From assembly GCA_020633235.1 (NCBI GenBank), contig JACKEA010000004.1, forward strand, positions 744,001 through 808,000: a DNA stretch of 64,000 nucleotides. Reading direction: 5' to 3'. How positions within the stretch are numbered: the first letter of the stretch is position 1; each line of letters opens with the position of its first letter. A model generated the notes under the pieces. That model saw nothing but the letters and a program-made list of their open reading frames with translations. It was not told the origin of the DNA and made no database searches. The position numbers and the translations under genes are program-made. This document shows positions 52,005 through 60,687 of the stretch, piece by piece. Source of the stretch: Polyangiaceae bacterium (GTDB lineage Bacteria; Myxococcota_A; Polyangia; Polyangiales; Polyangiaceae).

Positions 52005-52793
52005 GTGACTGCACTCCCCGCAAGCGTCGTCGAGGTCGGCCCCGGACTGTGGAACATCCGCGGCTCTTACAAGATCGCCGGAGTCATCCAGCTCGGCACC
52101 CAGTGCTCCCTGGTCGAGCGCGGCAGCGGCAGCTTCGTCTTCCTCGACACCTGCGATCTGTCCGACGCCACCCGGCAGTGGCTTCTCGAAAGGACCGGCA
52201 ACGGCAAGCGCGTCGAGGCCATCCTGAACCTGCATCCGTTCCACACGGTGTATGTCCAGGCGCAGCACGAGGTCTTTCCGGAAGCGAAGCTCTACGGCAC
52301 CGCCCGCCACGCGGCCCGGCTGTCGGAGTTGCCGTGGCAAGAGCTGCGCACGGAAGACGAAGCGCTGCACCGTCTGTTCGCCGACGACCTCACCTTCTCG
52401 GTCCCGCGCGGCGTGGACTTCATTCCCGAGGACGAGAACCTCCACTTTGCGTCGGTGCTCGCCTTCCACGCTCGCAGCAAGACGCTGCACGTGGACGACA
52501 CCCTGGTGTGGCTTCGCCTGCCGTGGCTGCTTCGGGCGTTCGTGCGCCCCGAGGTCGCCTTCCATTTCACACTGCCCAAGGTGCTCGAGCGGCGCGCCGG
52601 CGCCGTGAAGGACTTCCGCGCCTGGGCCAAAGAGCTCGTGGAGCAGAGCCGCGGCATCGAGAACCTGTGCGCCGCGCATCTCGGAAATCTCCTCGCCCGC
52701 GACAACGACGGACCGCCCCTCAGCGAGCGCATCGAGCGGGCCCTCGGCAAGGTCGAAGGCAAGCTCGCCGCCCACGAAGCCAAGTTCGGCTGA
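52005..52793 (+). CDS. Metallo-beta-lactamase-fold-like protein with altered metal motif
   Basis: The 262-residue cytoplasmic protein has the strand layout of an MBL fold at its start (LWNIRGSYKIAGVIQLGTQC, FVFLDTCDLSDA), but where HxHxDH is expected it has LNLHPFHTVYV near 74-84, and later TLHVDDTLVWL near 164-174. It therefore resembles MBL-fold proteins of the DUF4336-like or persulphide-dioxygenase type that have lost part of the metal site. The start is a GTG. An enzymatic role is uncertain; it lies convergent with the glycoside hydrolase. Confidence 0.5.
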   Translation: MTALPASVVEVGPGLWNIRGSYKIAGVIQLGTQCSLVERGSGSFVFLDTCDLSDATRQWLLERTGNGKRVEAILNLHPFHTVYVQAQHEVFPEAKLYGTARHAARLSELPWQELRTEDEALHRLFADDLTFSVPRGVDFIPEDENLHFASVLAFHARSKTLHVDDTLVWLRLPWLLRAFVRPEVAFHFTLPKVLERRAGAVKDFRAWAKELVEQSRGIENLCAAHLGNLLARDNDGPPLSERIERALGKVEGKLAAHEAKFG

Positions 52794-52796
52794 GCG

Positions 52797-53960
52797 TCAG
52801 TACATCCCGATACCGCGCACCGCGGGCTCGGCCAGCGCGGCGCCCAGGGGGCGCGGGCCGTCGGCGGCCCAGTGCTCGTGGAAAGCGTCCCGCAGCACCA
52901 GCTCCGCGAGCTTGCCGCGTGGAGAAAAGCCCCACTCCGCTTCTTGCGACGTGTCGTCGGGATCCGCATACACACGCCACACGAAGAAGCCAGCGAAGCT
53001 CGGCTCGTCCATCAGCGGAGAGAGGAGCGCGGCGTAGGCTTCCGCCTGCGCGCGTTGGTCCACCGTCACGCCCTTCATCTCGTCGGGCCACTCCCACGGC
53101 TTCACGGCGGGGTTCGGTCGCGTGGTGTAGCCGAACTCGGTGAACATCACCGGCTTGTTCCAGCTCTTGCCGAGCGCGTGCACCTCTGCCGCCACTTTCT
53201 TGCCGCCCTCCACGAGCTCGGAGAACGACGCGCCGTCGTGATCCGCCAGCGGGTAAAAGGCATTGATGCCGATGACGTCGAGCTGCCCCAAGATCACGGT
53301 GCGATCCACGTCGTCCCAGTTCGCGGCATAGGTCAAGAGACCGGGGTACACCTTGCGCACGTCTTCGACGATGGCGGAGAAGCTCGGCGCACGGCGCGTG
53401 GTCACCCAGCTCCGGAGCTCCACCCCCACGCTGAGCATCTCCACATCCGCCTCTGCCGCCACCTTCGCCCAGCCCAGCAAGAACTCGCGATAGCTCGCGG
53501 CCCAGCGCGCCCAGCCTTCGTCGCTTCCGGGATCGATCTCCGCGCGCCAGCCCCCGGTCTCCACCCACAGGTGAGGCACCAGGAGCACGTTGAGGCCTTC
53601 CGCGTGGGCCTGCTCCACCGCGCGCTTCACGGCGCGCGTGTTGTCTTCGTAGGCTGCCTCGAACGTGGGCGACACTCCGCTCGGTTTCAGATCCCACACG
53701 CGGCCGAAGGGCGTGAGGCTCACCCAGGTGCCGCCCATGCGGCGCACCTCGGAGAACGTCCGCGCGCACGCCGCGGTGCCGTAGCCCTTGTCCGCGTGCA
53801 GCGCGTTCTCGATGGGCCCCACCGTCACGCCGCGGATGGCGCCGAAGCCACCGTCGCGAAAGCCGGTGGCGCGCGGCGGTAGATCTGCCGGCGTGGGTCG
53901 CGGTGCCGCCGTTGCCGGCAGCGCCACGCTCACCACCAGGGCCGCGAGCACGCGTTTCAC
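52797..53960 (-). CDS. TIM-barrel glycoside hydrolase (GH113-like)
   Basis: The 387-residue protein has a signal peptide (VLAALVVSVALPATAA, 4-19). The mature part forms a (beta/alpha)8 glycosidase: RRMGGTWVSLTPFGRVWD near 72, NVLLVPHLWVETGGWRAEID near 115-134, MLSVGVELRSW near 164 (probable acid/base Glu), VIGINAFYPLADHDG near 228, MFTEFGYTT near 270 (probable nucleophile Glu) and GFFVWRVYADP near 330. This pattern fits the GH113/GTA-type group, often beta-mannanases. GTG 53960 overlaps the stop of the HAD gene. Confidence 0.75.
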   Translation of the reverse strand: MKRVLAALVVSVALPATAAPRPTPADLPPRATGFRDGGFGAIRGVTVGPIENALHADKGYGTAACARTFSEVRRMGGTWVSLTPFGRVWDLKPSGVSPTFEAAYEDNTRAVKRAVEQAHAEGLNVLLVPHLWVETGGWRAEIDPGSDEGWARWAASYREFLLGWAKVAAEADVEMLSVGVELRSWVTTRRAPSFSAIVEDVRKVYPGLLTYAANWDDVDRTVILGQLDVIGINAFYPLADHDGASFSELVEGGKKVAAEVHALGKSWNKPVMFTEFGYTTRPNPAVKPWEWPDEMKGVTVDQRAQAEAYAALLSPLMDEPSFAGFFVWRVYADPDDTSQEAEWGFSPRGKLAELVLRDAFHEHWAADGPRPLGAALAEPAVRGIGMY

Positions 53961-54622
53961 GTCGAGAAGTCCTCGTCGCAAAGGTCGGCGATCTTCCCCC
54001 GCACCACATCCGCCCCGGCGGCGCGAAGCTCCGCTTCCGGATAGCTGTGGCCGACGGCGACGCAGCGGAGCCCCGCCGCCTTGGCCGCCTGCACGCCCGC
54101 GACGGAATCCTCGATCACGACGGCCTCGGTGCCGAGCCGAGCGAGCCCCAAGCGGTAGCCCTCGGGATCGGGCTTGCCCTCTTTCGTGTCCTCCGCGCTG
54201 ATGACGAAGGCGACCAAGTCCCGGACACCGAGCACGTCGAGGCCCAGCTCGATCTCGTCCCGCAGGGCACCGGACACGATGCCCACCGGCCCCACGGCAG
54301 CTCGCCGGCGCACCCACTCCGCGGCGCCTTCGAACACGGAAAGCCCCGCTTCCGCTCGTGCGAGGTAAAGCGGCCGTTTGGCTTCCACCAGCCGGCGGAC
54401 GTCTTCATCCGTGGGCGCGCGCCCGGCGTCCGACAGCATCGCGCGAAAGGCGCCCACGTCATCGAAGCCGATGTACCGCGACCAGTAGTCCGCCTCCTCC
54501 ACCTTCACACCGAGGGGTGCGAGGGCATCGCGAAAGGCGGCCAGGTGAACGGCTTCGTCGTCCACCAAAACGCCGTTGTAATCGAACAAAGTCGCTGGGA
54601 TCACTGCGCGCAAATGGGCCAT
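53957..54622 (-). CDS. HAD-family phosphatase / phosphoglucomutase-like
   Basis: The 221-residue cytoplasmic protein has HAD motif I FDYNGVLVDDE near 13-23 (nucleophile Asp 14; the second acidic residue is Asn, as in several beta-phosphoglucomutase-like families), motif II IVSGALRDE near 113, motif III EGKPDPEGY near 146-154 and motif IV VIEDSVAGVQAAKAAG near 166. The long cap between motifs I and II is the helical type. It likely dephosphorylates a sugar phosphate. Coupled (GTGA) with the glycoside hydrolase downstream, which suggests a small carbohydrate operon. Confidence 0.88.
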   Translation of the reverse strand: MAHLRAVIPATLFDYNGVLVDDEAVHLAAFRDALAPLGVKVEEADYWSRYIGFDDVGAFRAMLSDAGRAPTDEDVRRLVEAKRPLYLARAEAGLSVFEGAAEWVRRRAAVGPVGIVSGALRDEIELGLDVLGVRDLVAFVISAEDTKEGKPDPEGYRLGLARLGTEAVVIEDSVAGVQAAKAAGLRCVAVGHSYPEAELRAAGADVVRGKIADLCDEDFST

Positions 54623-54652
54623 TTTTGTCCGGCCTAAGCCGTGCTTGCACTC

Positions 54653-54690
54653 TTGGCCGGCTTGTGTCAGCTTGCCGGCGCTTTATACCG
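54653..54690 (+). promoter_or_regulatory. Possible sigma-70-like promoter of infA
   Basis: TTGTGT (54662-54667) and TATACC (54684-54689) are 16 bases apart, 41 bases before the infA start codon. The match to the consensus is fair only. Confidence 0.35.
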
Positions 54691-54730
54691 CGACTCGAGG
54701 CGTGGTTTCCCTTTCAGAAGTTCATTACCC

Positions 54731-54952
54731 ATGAGTAAAGGCGACTTGTTGGAGATGGAGGGCGTCATTCAAGACGCCCTCGGCGGCGGGCAGTACACGA
54801 TCAAGGTGGATCAGGGCGGAGCCATCGTGCGCGCCCAGCTCTCCGGTCGTATGCGCCGCCATCACATTCGCGTGCTGCCTGGAGATCGGGTGCGTGTCGC
54901 GGTCTCTCCGTACGACCTCACTCACGGGCTCATCGTCTACCGCGGCAAGTGA
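54731..54952 (+). CDS. infA: Translation initiation factor IF-1
   Basis: IF-1 binds the ribosomal A site and helps IF-2 and IF-3 start translation. The 73-residue product has the family length and S1-type fold: MSKGDLLEMEGVIQDALGGG, YTIKVDQGG, LSGRMRRHHIRVLPGDRVRV near 38-57 and SPYDLTHGLIVYR at the end. Its stop codon overlaps the GTG start of the next gene. Confidence 0.97.
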   Translation: MSKGDLLEMEGVIQDALGGGQYTIKVDQGGAIVRAQLSGRMRRHHIRVLPGDRVRVAVSPYDLTHGLIVYRGK

Positions 54953-55926
54953 CCTCGCGCACGGGGTGTGCGCTCGCGCTCCTGCTCGCTATCGCGAGCG
55001 CCTGCTCCCGTGAGGAGCACAAGGACACGAAGCCTTCTCCCAGCGAAAGGCCCGAGCTCGCGTCCTCCACGCCCCCGGAGCCGCCGCCCCAGCTCCTGTA
55101 CCTGCCAGATGGCGGGGACATCGGGCCGCCGCGCGCGCCCGGACAGCAGGTGCTCCCAGGTCCTTGGGGGCACGTCGGCAGTCGCTGCCCGCCGGACATG
55201 GTGTCGGTGCACGAGTTCTGCATCGACCGCTACGAGGATTCGCTGATCGACACCGCCGACGGCCGCGAGATCTCGCCCTACTACCACCCCACTCGGTCCC
55301 AGACCCAAGCGTCCTACGGCCGCGCCCGCCGCGGCATGGGAGATGGCGGCACACTCCAGGGCCACACCATGGCGGTGCCCGAGCCCCCCACCTTCCAGCT
55401 CAAAGAAGACTTCTCCCCGCGCGCCGTCTCCAAGGGTGGCGTCGTCCCGAGCGGCTATCTCAATCTCACCGTCGCCGAGCTCGCCTGCAAGAACGCCGGC
55501 AAGCGCTTGTGCACCGAGGCGGAGTGGGTCACCGCCTGCAAGGGCGAGCAGGGCCGCCGCTTCCCCTACGGCGACGAATACGAAGCCGGTCGCTGCAACG
55601 TGTTCCGGGAAGCGCACCCCGCCATGGTGCTGTACGGCAACCCCAGCATCGGCCACCTGGATCCGCGCCTCAACAAGGTGCGCTCCCACGGCCGCCCGCT
55701 GCTGCGGGCCACCGGCGCCACGCCCGAGTGCAAGAGCATCTGGGGCAACGACGCCATCTACGACATGGTCGGCAACCTCGACGAATGGATCGACGACCCG
55801 GGCGGCGTGTTCGTCGGCGGCTTCTACTCGCGCAACACCAAAGCCGGCTGCGAGGCTCGCATCTCCGCCCACACGCCCCCGTACTTCGACTACAGCCTCG
55901 GCGTCCGCTGCTGCAAAACCCCCTGA
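54949..55926 (+). CDS. Lipoprotein with FGE-sulfatase (SUMF1-type) domain
   Basis: The 325-residue product has a lipoprotein signal (LALLLAIASAC, Cys 19) and a Pro-rich linker to about residue 70. The mature part is a formylglycine-generating-enzyme-like fold: MVSVHEFCIDRYEDSLIDTA near 84-103, TVAELACKNAGKRLCTEAEW near 170-189, FPYGDEYEAGRC, YDMVGNLDEWIDD near 268 and GGFYSRNTKAGC with a final GVRCC. The two active-site cysteines of true FGE are not clearly placed, so it is more probably a binding or structural member. GTG start coupled to infA. Confidence 0.85.
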   Translation: MTSRTGCALALLLAIASACSREEHKDTKPSPSERPELASSTPPEPPPQLLYLPDGGDIGPPRAPGQQVLPGPWGHVGSRCPPDMVSVHEFCIDRYEDSLIDTADGREISPYYHPTRSQTQASYGRARRGMGDGGTLQGHTMAVPEPPTFQLKEDFSPRAVSKGGVVPSGYLNLTVAELACKNAGKRLCTEAEWVTACKGEQGRRFPYGDEYEAGRCNVFREAHPAMVLYGNPSIGHLDPRLNKVRSHGRPLLRATGATPECKSIWGNDAIYDMVGNLDEWIDDPGGVFVGGFYSRNTKAGCEARISAHTPPYFDYSLGVRCCKTP

Positions 55927-55936
55927 CCCGCCCTTT

Positions 55937-55975
55937 ACATTTGTATGTTGGTCCGGCGCGATCCCCGTCGCGAAC
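55937..55975. repeat. Half copy of the dispersed hairpin repeat
   Basis: TGTATGTTGGTCCGGCGCGA is one arm of the repeat family. It sits in the 82-base gap between two convergent genes. Confidence 0.5.
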
Positions 55976-56008
55976 GGACGGCACGCCAGCCGCCGTGCGC
56001 CGGCGGCG

Positions 56009-57547
56009 CTAAGGACGGTCGAGCCACGCGAGCAAGTTGTCGATGCGGGCGGCAGCATCCAGACGCACCTCGCGGCCCTTCTTGGCGCGCCGCGGGTCGA
56101 GGACCAGGACGTCACCATCGGTGACGGCCGCGATCGCCCAGCGCCAACCGAACCGCTTTGCGTCGGCTTCCATCCGGTTCCAGTCTGTTTTCGAGAAGCG
56201 CAGCGGCAGGGCACGTCGCTTTACCTGGATTGCGAGCAGGTGGTGCCCACGCGTGGCCAGCAGATCGAAGGCGCCACGCGAGCCGCGCGACTGGTAGACG
56301 AGGTCGAAGCCGAGGCTCGCCAGGTGTTCTGCTGCCTCCCGCTCGCCCTCCTCGCCCAGCATCTGCATTGGAACGACACTGCCGCCGGGTCGGCGCCACG
56401 CGACCCACTGCGAGAACAGGGGATCGGTGATGCGCCAGCCGCCATCGTCGTTACGGCGAACCGAGTCTCCCAGCCGTTCGAGGTAGCGCAGCGTGGCTCC
56501 TGCGGTCGTACCGACTGCGCTGGCAACGTCCTTGACCCGCGTGTTGCCGAGCGATAGCGCCTCCAAGGTCGCCGCGAGCGTCGTCGAGCGCCCCACCAGA
56601 CCGTCCCATTGACGGCCGAAGAACAGCGACAGGCGTCCAGCCCGAGCGAAGACGAGCTCCTGGATGGCCGCCTTGAGATCGTGGTCGTCGTAGGGAGGCG
56701 GCGAGGCGACCAGCGCTTCTCCAAGCATCTGAAGGTAGAACGGGTGCGTACCCAGAGTTTGGACCGCCCGCTCCGCAAGGGAGCGGGGGATCGGTCGGTC
56801 CGCGGGGCTACCTTCGGTGAGCAACCGGACGGCATGCTCTTCGTCGAAGACTCCAAGTTCCAGGACCGAGAAGTGCTGAAAGAACGGCGAGGCCTTCGAG
56901 CTCACCATTTCGAGCATCATCGACTGCTCCGATCCCGAAACCACGTAGGCCACACGGCGGTGGTGCTGCCAAACGGCCCGCACGATTGGAAATGGGTCCA
57001 CGCCCTTTCGACCGGCACCGAGCTGAGCGAGCTCCTGAAACTCGTCGACGGCGACGACCAGCGGTCTGTCCATCACCTCCGCCACCAGCTCAGGCAGCTC
57101 CAGGCTGCGTCGCGCGAGCTCCGGACCGGCTAGCTCCGGCAATGCCACCAACGTCGAGCGAGCTCGTGGTGGCAAGCGCGCAAAGAGCTCTGTTCCCGAG
57201 ACTGTCTCGCGCCACGCGTCGCGATCGTCCGCGAGTGCTTCGAACGACACTCCCGTCGAAGCGCCAGCCAGCTCATCGATCGCCCGAAGCGCGAGGTTTC
57301 TAAACACCTCCCAAGAGACCGGCGACCACTGGCTCACATCGAAGCTGACTACATGGAGCTTGCTGGCGTGCCGGCGAGCAAACTCCAGCACGAGACTGGT
57401 CTTGCCAACTTTCCGCGGGCCCAAGATCGCCAGCCAGCTCGGCTCACCGTTCGCCAGACGACGTGCGACCTGATCAAGCCTCTGGAGCTCCTCGGACCGG
57501 TTCTGAAATCCGGCTCCGATGATGGGGACGTTGCTCTGAAAGGCCAC
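56009..57547 (-). CDS. ATPase with archaeal-type P-loop and nuclease-like C-terminal domain
   Basis: The 512-residue product starts with a P-loop ATPase of the archaeal ATPase-2 group: WLAILGPRKVGKTSLVLEFA near 37-56 (Walker A), VVAVDEFQELAQ near 166 (Walker B) and YVVSGSEQSMM near 196. A winged-helix-like part follows (NTRVKDVASAVGTTAGATLR near 330-349). The C-terminal domain has RGAFDLLATRGHHLLAIQVK near 425-444, where D-x-n-Q-x-K fits a PD-(D/E)xK nuclease fold. This architecture occurs in defence-like and mobile loci, but no partner gene is adjacent. Three tandem palindromic repeats lie directly upstream of its start. Confidence 0.75.
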   Translation of the reverse strand: MAFQSNVPIIGAGFQNRSEELQRLDQVARRLANGEPSWLAILGPRKVGKTSLVLEFARRHASKLHVVSFDVSQWSPVSWEVFRNLALRAIDELAGASTGVSFEALADDRDAWRETVSGTELFARLPPRARSTLVALPELAGPELARRSLELPELVAEVMDRPLVVAVDEFQELAQLGAGRKGVDPFPIVRAVWQHHRRVAYVVSGSEQSMMLEMVSSKASPFFQHFSVLELGVFDEEHAVRLLTEGSPADRPIPRSLAERAVQTLGTHPFYLQMLGEALVASPPPYDDHDLKAAIQELVFARAGRLSLFFGRQWDGLVGRSTTLAATLEALSLGNTRVKDVASAVGTTAGATLRYLERLGDSVRRNDDGGWRITDPLFSQWVAWRRPGGSVVPMQMLGEEGEREAAEHLASLGFDLVYQSRGSRGAFDLLATRGHHLLAIQVKRRALPLRFSKTDWNRMEADAKRFGWRWAIAAVTDGDVLVLDPRRAKKGREVRLDAAARIDNLLAWLDRP

Positions 57548-57575
57548 GAGCCCAGATTAGCCGTCCGGAACAAGG

Positions 57576-57623
57576 TTAGCAATATTGCTACTTAGCAATC
57601 TTGCTACTTAGCACTGTTGCCAA
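57576..57623. repeat. Three tandem 16-bp palindromic repeats (operator/iteron-like)
   Basis: TTAGCAATATTGCTAC, TTAGCAATCTTGCTAC and TTAGCACTGTTGCCAA follow each other without a gap at 57576, 57592 and 57608. The first contains the perfect palindrome TAGCAATATTGCTA. They are AT-rich islands in a GC-rich context, 28 bases before the start of the ATPase/nuclease gene, and look like binding sites for a dimeric regulator acting in an array. Confidence 0.8.
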
Positions 57624-57679
57624 CCTTGGGCGCGCCTCACCCAGTCCCTTGGCCTGCCTTCCCGTCGCGCACGGACGTC

Positions 57680-58147
57680 CTATCGCGTCACTTCACTGAG
57701 TGCGGCCAGGGAGCGGCGCCACCAGTCGCCGACGCGCTGTCCGGTCACCCTGTCCGGGAAGCCGTGGCGCGCGGCGTGTTTTTGCGGGATCTCGAGCCAG
57801 CCGAAGTGTTGGACGCTGACGCGCGTTTCGTCGCCCACCGCCTCGAACGTCACTTCCACGCGGGTGGTCCGCTCCGCATCTACGGATTCGGGCTTCCAGG
57901 TGAAGCCGAGGCGCTCGCCACGGCGCCACTCCGTGATGGTTCCGATCTCGTACACGCTGCCGTCCGCGAGGCGCGTGACGAGCTTGCCGCCCGCTTCGCC
58001 TTCGAAGGCGAGGGTCCCGTCGCCTTGGGAAGTGATCCGAAACAGGGGATCCGGTCGCCACCAGGCGGCGATCTCACGGGTAAAGACGTCGAAGGTGCGC
58101 TCCGGCGAAGCCTTCACGCGCAGGGCGACGAGCACGGAAGAGGTCAC
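57680..58147 (-). CDS. SRPBCC/AHSA1-family protein
   Basis: The 155-residue soluble product has the START/AHSA1 hydrophobic-cavity fold: ALRVKASPERTFDVFTREIA near 8-27, WWRPDPLFRI, GTITEWRRGERLGFTWKPES near 74-93, and VEVTFEAVGDETRVSVQHFG near 98-117. Such proteins often form operons with ArsR-type regulators, as here. The GTG start overlaps the ArsR stop (GTGA). The ligand is unknown. Confidence 0.88.
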   Translation of the reverse strand: MTSSVLVALRVKASPERTFDVFTREIAAWWRPDPLFRITSQGDGTLAFEGEAGGKLVTRLADGSVYEIGTITEWRRGERLGFTWKPESVDAERTTRVEVTFEAVGDETRVSVQHFGWLEIPQKHAARHGFPDRVTGQRVGDWWRRSLAALSEVTR

Positions 58148-58479
58148 TTCCGCCCGCCTTTTTCGATGTGATCCTTGAGCGCCGTGAGCTGCCGCGCCCA
58201 CAAGCGCTCCATGTCGTCGAGCCACTTCCTGAGATCCGCCAAGCCCGCCTCCTTCAGCGCGTACACGCGCACCCGCGCGTCGAACTCCGGATGCGTCGCC
58301 TCCACCAGGCCGCTCTGCTTCAGTACGCGCAAATGGCGGCTCATCGCGGGCGCCGTCAAGCCGAGCGCGTCCGCCAGCTCGCCGGCGCGCCGCGGGCGCT
58401 CGCTCAGGAGCTCCACGGCGCGCCGCCGCTGCGGATCGGCGAGCGCTGCGAGCCGTTCGTCCACGGCGGCGCGTTTCAC
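58144..58479 (-). CDS. ArsR-family transcriptional regulator
   Basis: The 111-residue winged-helix protein binds DNA as a dimer and probably represses its own operon. HTH region: RLAALADPQRRRAVELLSER near 9-28, then RAGELADALGLTAPAMSRHL near 31-50, RVLKQSGLVEATHPEFD and a helical tail with WLDDMERLW. No metal-binding cysteines are present, so it is the AHSA1-linked type rather than a metal sensor. GTG 58479 is chosen because it couples to the VOC gene stop (GTGA); a longer ATG start at 58518 overlaps it. Confidence 0.9.
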   Translation of the reverse strand: MKRAAVDERLAALADPQRRRAVELLSERPRRAGELADALGLTAPAMSRHLRVLKQSGLVEATHPEFDARVRVYALKEAGLADLRKWLDDMERLWARQLTALKDHIEKGGRK

Positions 58480-58934
58480 TCGAACATCTCGGTCGTCAGG
58501 CCGCTTTCCTTGTCCCACTCCTCGGGCGTCACCTTCTTCACCGTCTGGCCGAAGGTCCAGATGTGGCCCTCGGGATCCTTCGCGCGGTAGGTGCGATCTC
58601 CATAGAACTGCGTCTCGGGCTCCATGATGATGACGGCGCCGGCCTTGCGCGCGCGCTCACAGTGGGCGTCGACGTCCTCGTCCATGTGCACGTGAACGGA
58701 CTGGGTGTTCTTGCCGTCTAGCGAAGCCGGGCTCTTGTGCAGCTCGGACCACTCGCTACCGACCATGATCAGGCACTCGCGGTAACGCATCTCCGAGTGA
58801 GCGATGTTGCCGTCCTTGTCCGTCAAGATCATCGCCGGCTCGAAGCCGAAGGCCTCCTGAAGCCACCTGAGCGCGGCCTTGGGGTCCCGGTACGAGAGCG
58901 CCGAAGTGAGACTGTTCCGCTTGAATTCAGCCAT
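58476..58934 (-). CDS. VOC/glyoxalase-family protein
   Basis: The 152-residue product has the paired beta-alpha-beta-beta-beta modules of the VOC superfamily: LTSALSYRDPKAALRWLQEA near 9-28, FGFEPAMILTDKDGNIAHSE, then VHVHMDEDVDAHCERARKAG near 80-99 and RTYRAKDPEGHIWTFGQ near 117-133. It resembles PhnB-like proteins of unknown substrate. It is the first gene of the VOC-ArsR-SRPBCC operon; AGGAGCTC precedes its ATG. The AT-rich stretch 58961-58985 upstream (including ATATATAAAACTATAT) probably holds the promoter. Confidence 0.9.
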   Translation of the reverse strand: MAEFKRNSLTSALSYRDPKAALRWLQEAFGFEPAMILTDKDGNIAHSEMRYRECLIMVGSEWSELHKSPASLDGKNTQSVHVHMDEDVDAHCERARKAGAVIIMEPETQFYGDRTYRAKDPEGHIWTFGQTVKKVTPEEWDKESGLTTEMFE

Positions 58935-59070
58935 CTGAGCTCCTTTCTATCCGCGACAATAATTAACCATATATAAAACTATATCGCCGATGTCCAGCCC
59001 TTCCCTGTCGAACGAGATCGAACAACTTCTGGCAGCGCCGCAGCGGGTTCCCGGTGATAGAAACGGAGAC

Positions 59071-59508
59071 ATGCTCAAGCACACGATGCTCGCCCCACTA
59101 TCGCTGACGCTGCTGGTCGGATGCGGCAGCTCCTCCCACACCATGCTGACGCGCACCGCCGAGACCCCGGACAACCTCACTCGCGTCATGCGCGGCGGTT
59201 CTCGCTCCGGCTGCGACACGAGCGGCACTTACGACGGCTTTTCCGGAATCTTCGTCGACTGCAAGGACGGCCGCATGGTGGTCCACAAGCCCACTGGCAA
59301 GAACATGGACGCTCCGGGGGACCCGCTGGAAGTGACCTGCTTCGACGGTCTGTCGGATCCCGAGGTGTGCGAAGCGCTGTGGCAGAAGGTGCTGGCCGCT
59401 GGCAAAGCCAACTGCGAAACGGGCGAGACGGGACCCGGCTGCGGCGAGCTCAAGTGTACTGGCGCCGCCGACCAGCACTCGTGCAAGGACGTGCTGGAGT
59501 CGAGATAG
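59071..59508 (+). CDS. Small Cys-rich lipoprotein
   Basis: The 145-residue product has lipobox LLVGC near residue 16 (MLKHTMLAPLSLTLLVGCG) and eight cysteines in the mature part, in pairs such as CFDGLSDPEVC, NCETGETGPGC and CTGAADQHSC, typical of secreted disulphide-rich proteins. ATG 59071 is preceded by GGAG; the longer frame to 58990 would bury the signal peptide. No function can be assigned. Confidence 0.75.
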   Translation: MLKHTMLAPLSLTLLVGCGSSSHTMLTRTAETPDNLTRVMRGGSRSGCDTSGTYDGFSGIFVDCKDGRMVVHKPTGKNMDAPGDPLEVTCFDGLSDPEVCEALWQKVLAAGKANCETGETGPGCGELKCTGAADQHSCKDVLESR

Positions 59509-59511
59509 CTC

Positions 59512-60198
59512 TCAGCCGCTGCTCTTCGCGCGGAAGTGGCGCGAAGCCCACCACAGGGACTTGCTCGGCTGGTTCCACGACGCCCAGGACGCGATGTCCC
59601 GCGTGTCCACCGTGGTGCGCCGTCCCGCTTCGTTGTTGTAGATGACGAACAGGAAGCCGTCGCAGGGCGTGGGGGTGAGCTCCTCCAGCTGCGAGACGTG
59701 CTCGTCCAAGAGCCAGCCCTGCAGTCGCAGGCTGGTCGGCATCCAACGCTGGGCGATGGGACGGCCGTCGTCGTCGAGCTCGAGCAGCGCCGGCGCCGCG
59801 CGCAGCACCTGGACGGCGATGGCGATGTCCGGCGCCGTGATCGCGCGGTGCCCATGCTCCGGCAGTCCGAAGATGCGCCGCGTGTCGATGTACAACGGTG
59901 GTCGCCGACCGATCACGTGAGAGATCGAACCCGTGCCCAGACTCGTGTTGGAGGCGTCGAAGTAGAGGCGGTCCCAGTTCGCGTCCCCCATCGCGCCGCG
60001 GATCGCGGTCCGCAGCCGGGACGCGTACTCGAACAAGATCTGTTGCTCTGGATGCGGCAGAGCAAAAATCCGCGGCTTGGCCACGAACCACTGCGCCACC
60101 TCTTGCCAGGTGCCCTGCACCAGGTCCCGGAGGCTCTGAAGCGTCACGAAGCCAGGGGGCATGAGCCCGCTACCATACGCAGGGATGCCATAGCGCAC
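59512..60198 (-). CDS. Protein of unknown function
   Basis: The 228-residue soluble product has no motif I recognise. It is rich in Trp and Arg, with alternating helix and strand regions (FALPHPEQQILFEYASRLRT, ITAPDIAIAVQVLRAAPALL, CDGFLFVIYNNEAGR). It converges on the lipoprotein at 59071-59508, with their stops 3 bases apart. Confidence 0.65.
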   Translation of the reverse strand: MRYGIPAYGSGLMPPGFVTLQSLRDLVQGTWQEVAQWFVAKPRIFALPHPEQQILFEYASRLRTAIRGAMGDANWDRLYFDASNTSLGTGSISHVIGRRPPLYIDTRRIFGLPEHGHRAITAPDIAIAVQVLRAAPALLELDDDGRPIAQRWMPTSLRLQGWLLDEHVSQLEELTPTPCDGFLFVIYNNEAGRRTTVDTRDIASWASWNQPSKSLWWASRHFRAKSSG

Positions 60199-60266
60199 CG
60201 CGTCAAAGAAGATCCTTTCGCCGAATTGTGGGCGGATGTAGGTGCATGTCTTACCATAGCGAAGTG

Positions 60267-60677
60267 ATGGGATTTCGCTGGAAAATCTCCCGACGCGACA
60301 TCTGGCTCTGGGCAGTCATGGTTGCCCTTGGCGCCACGGCAACGGGCTGTGGCCATCCGGTCCAGCGCAAGCTCGAAGGCCGCTGGGTCGGCGAGGGGGT
60401 CGAGAACTTCGACGACCGGGACATGGCCGCAGCAACGGGCTGGGCCAAGGGTACGAGCATGGAGTTTTCGGGCTCCACGGTGACCGTGGCCATACCGGCA
60501 GAAGAGCCGCGATCGGGTCCGTACAAAGTGGTGAGCGTGCATCAGAGCGACGTGAACATTGCCGTCACGCGTTCGGATGGTGCGACGGACAAGGTGCACT
60601 TCAAGCTCGACGACGATCACGCCATGCGCTGGATGCTCGACGGCTCCCGCGCGATCGTGTTGCGCCGAGAAGACTGA
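60267..60677 (+). CDS. Small lipoprotein of unknown function
   Basis: The 136-residue product has a basic N-terminus and a hydrophobic segment ending in lipobox GATATGC (IWLWAVMVALGATATGC, about Cys 29). The mature part is a single small domain beginning KLEGRWVGEGVENFDD near 37 and containing YKVVSVHQSDVNIAVTRSDG near 86, like a lipocalin-type 'GTW' strand. ATG 60267 was chosen over upstream starts at 60228 and 60246 because the signal peptide begins there. Confidence 0.65.
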   Translation: MGFRWKISRRDIWLWAVMVALGATATGCGHPVQRKLEGRWVGEGVENFDDRDMAAATGWAKGTSMEFSGSTVTVAIPAEEPRSGPYKVVSVHQSDVNIAVTRSDGATDKVHFKLDDDHAMRWMLDGSRAIVLRRED

Positions 60678-60687
60678 CGTCCGCGCG

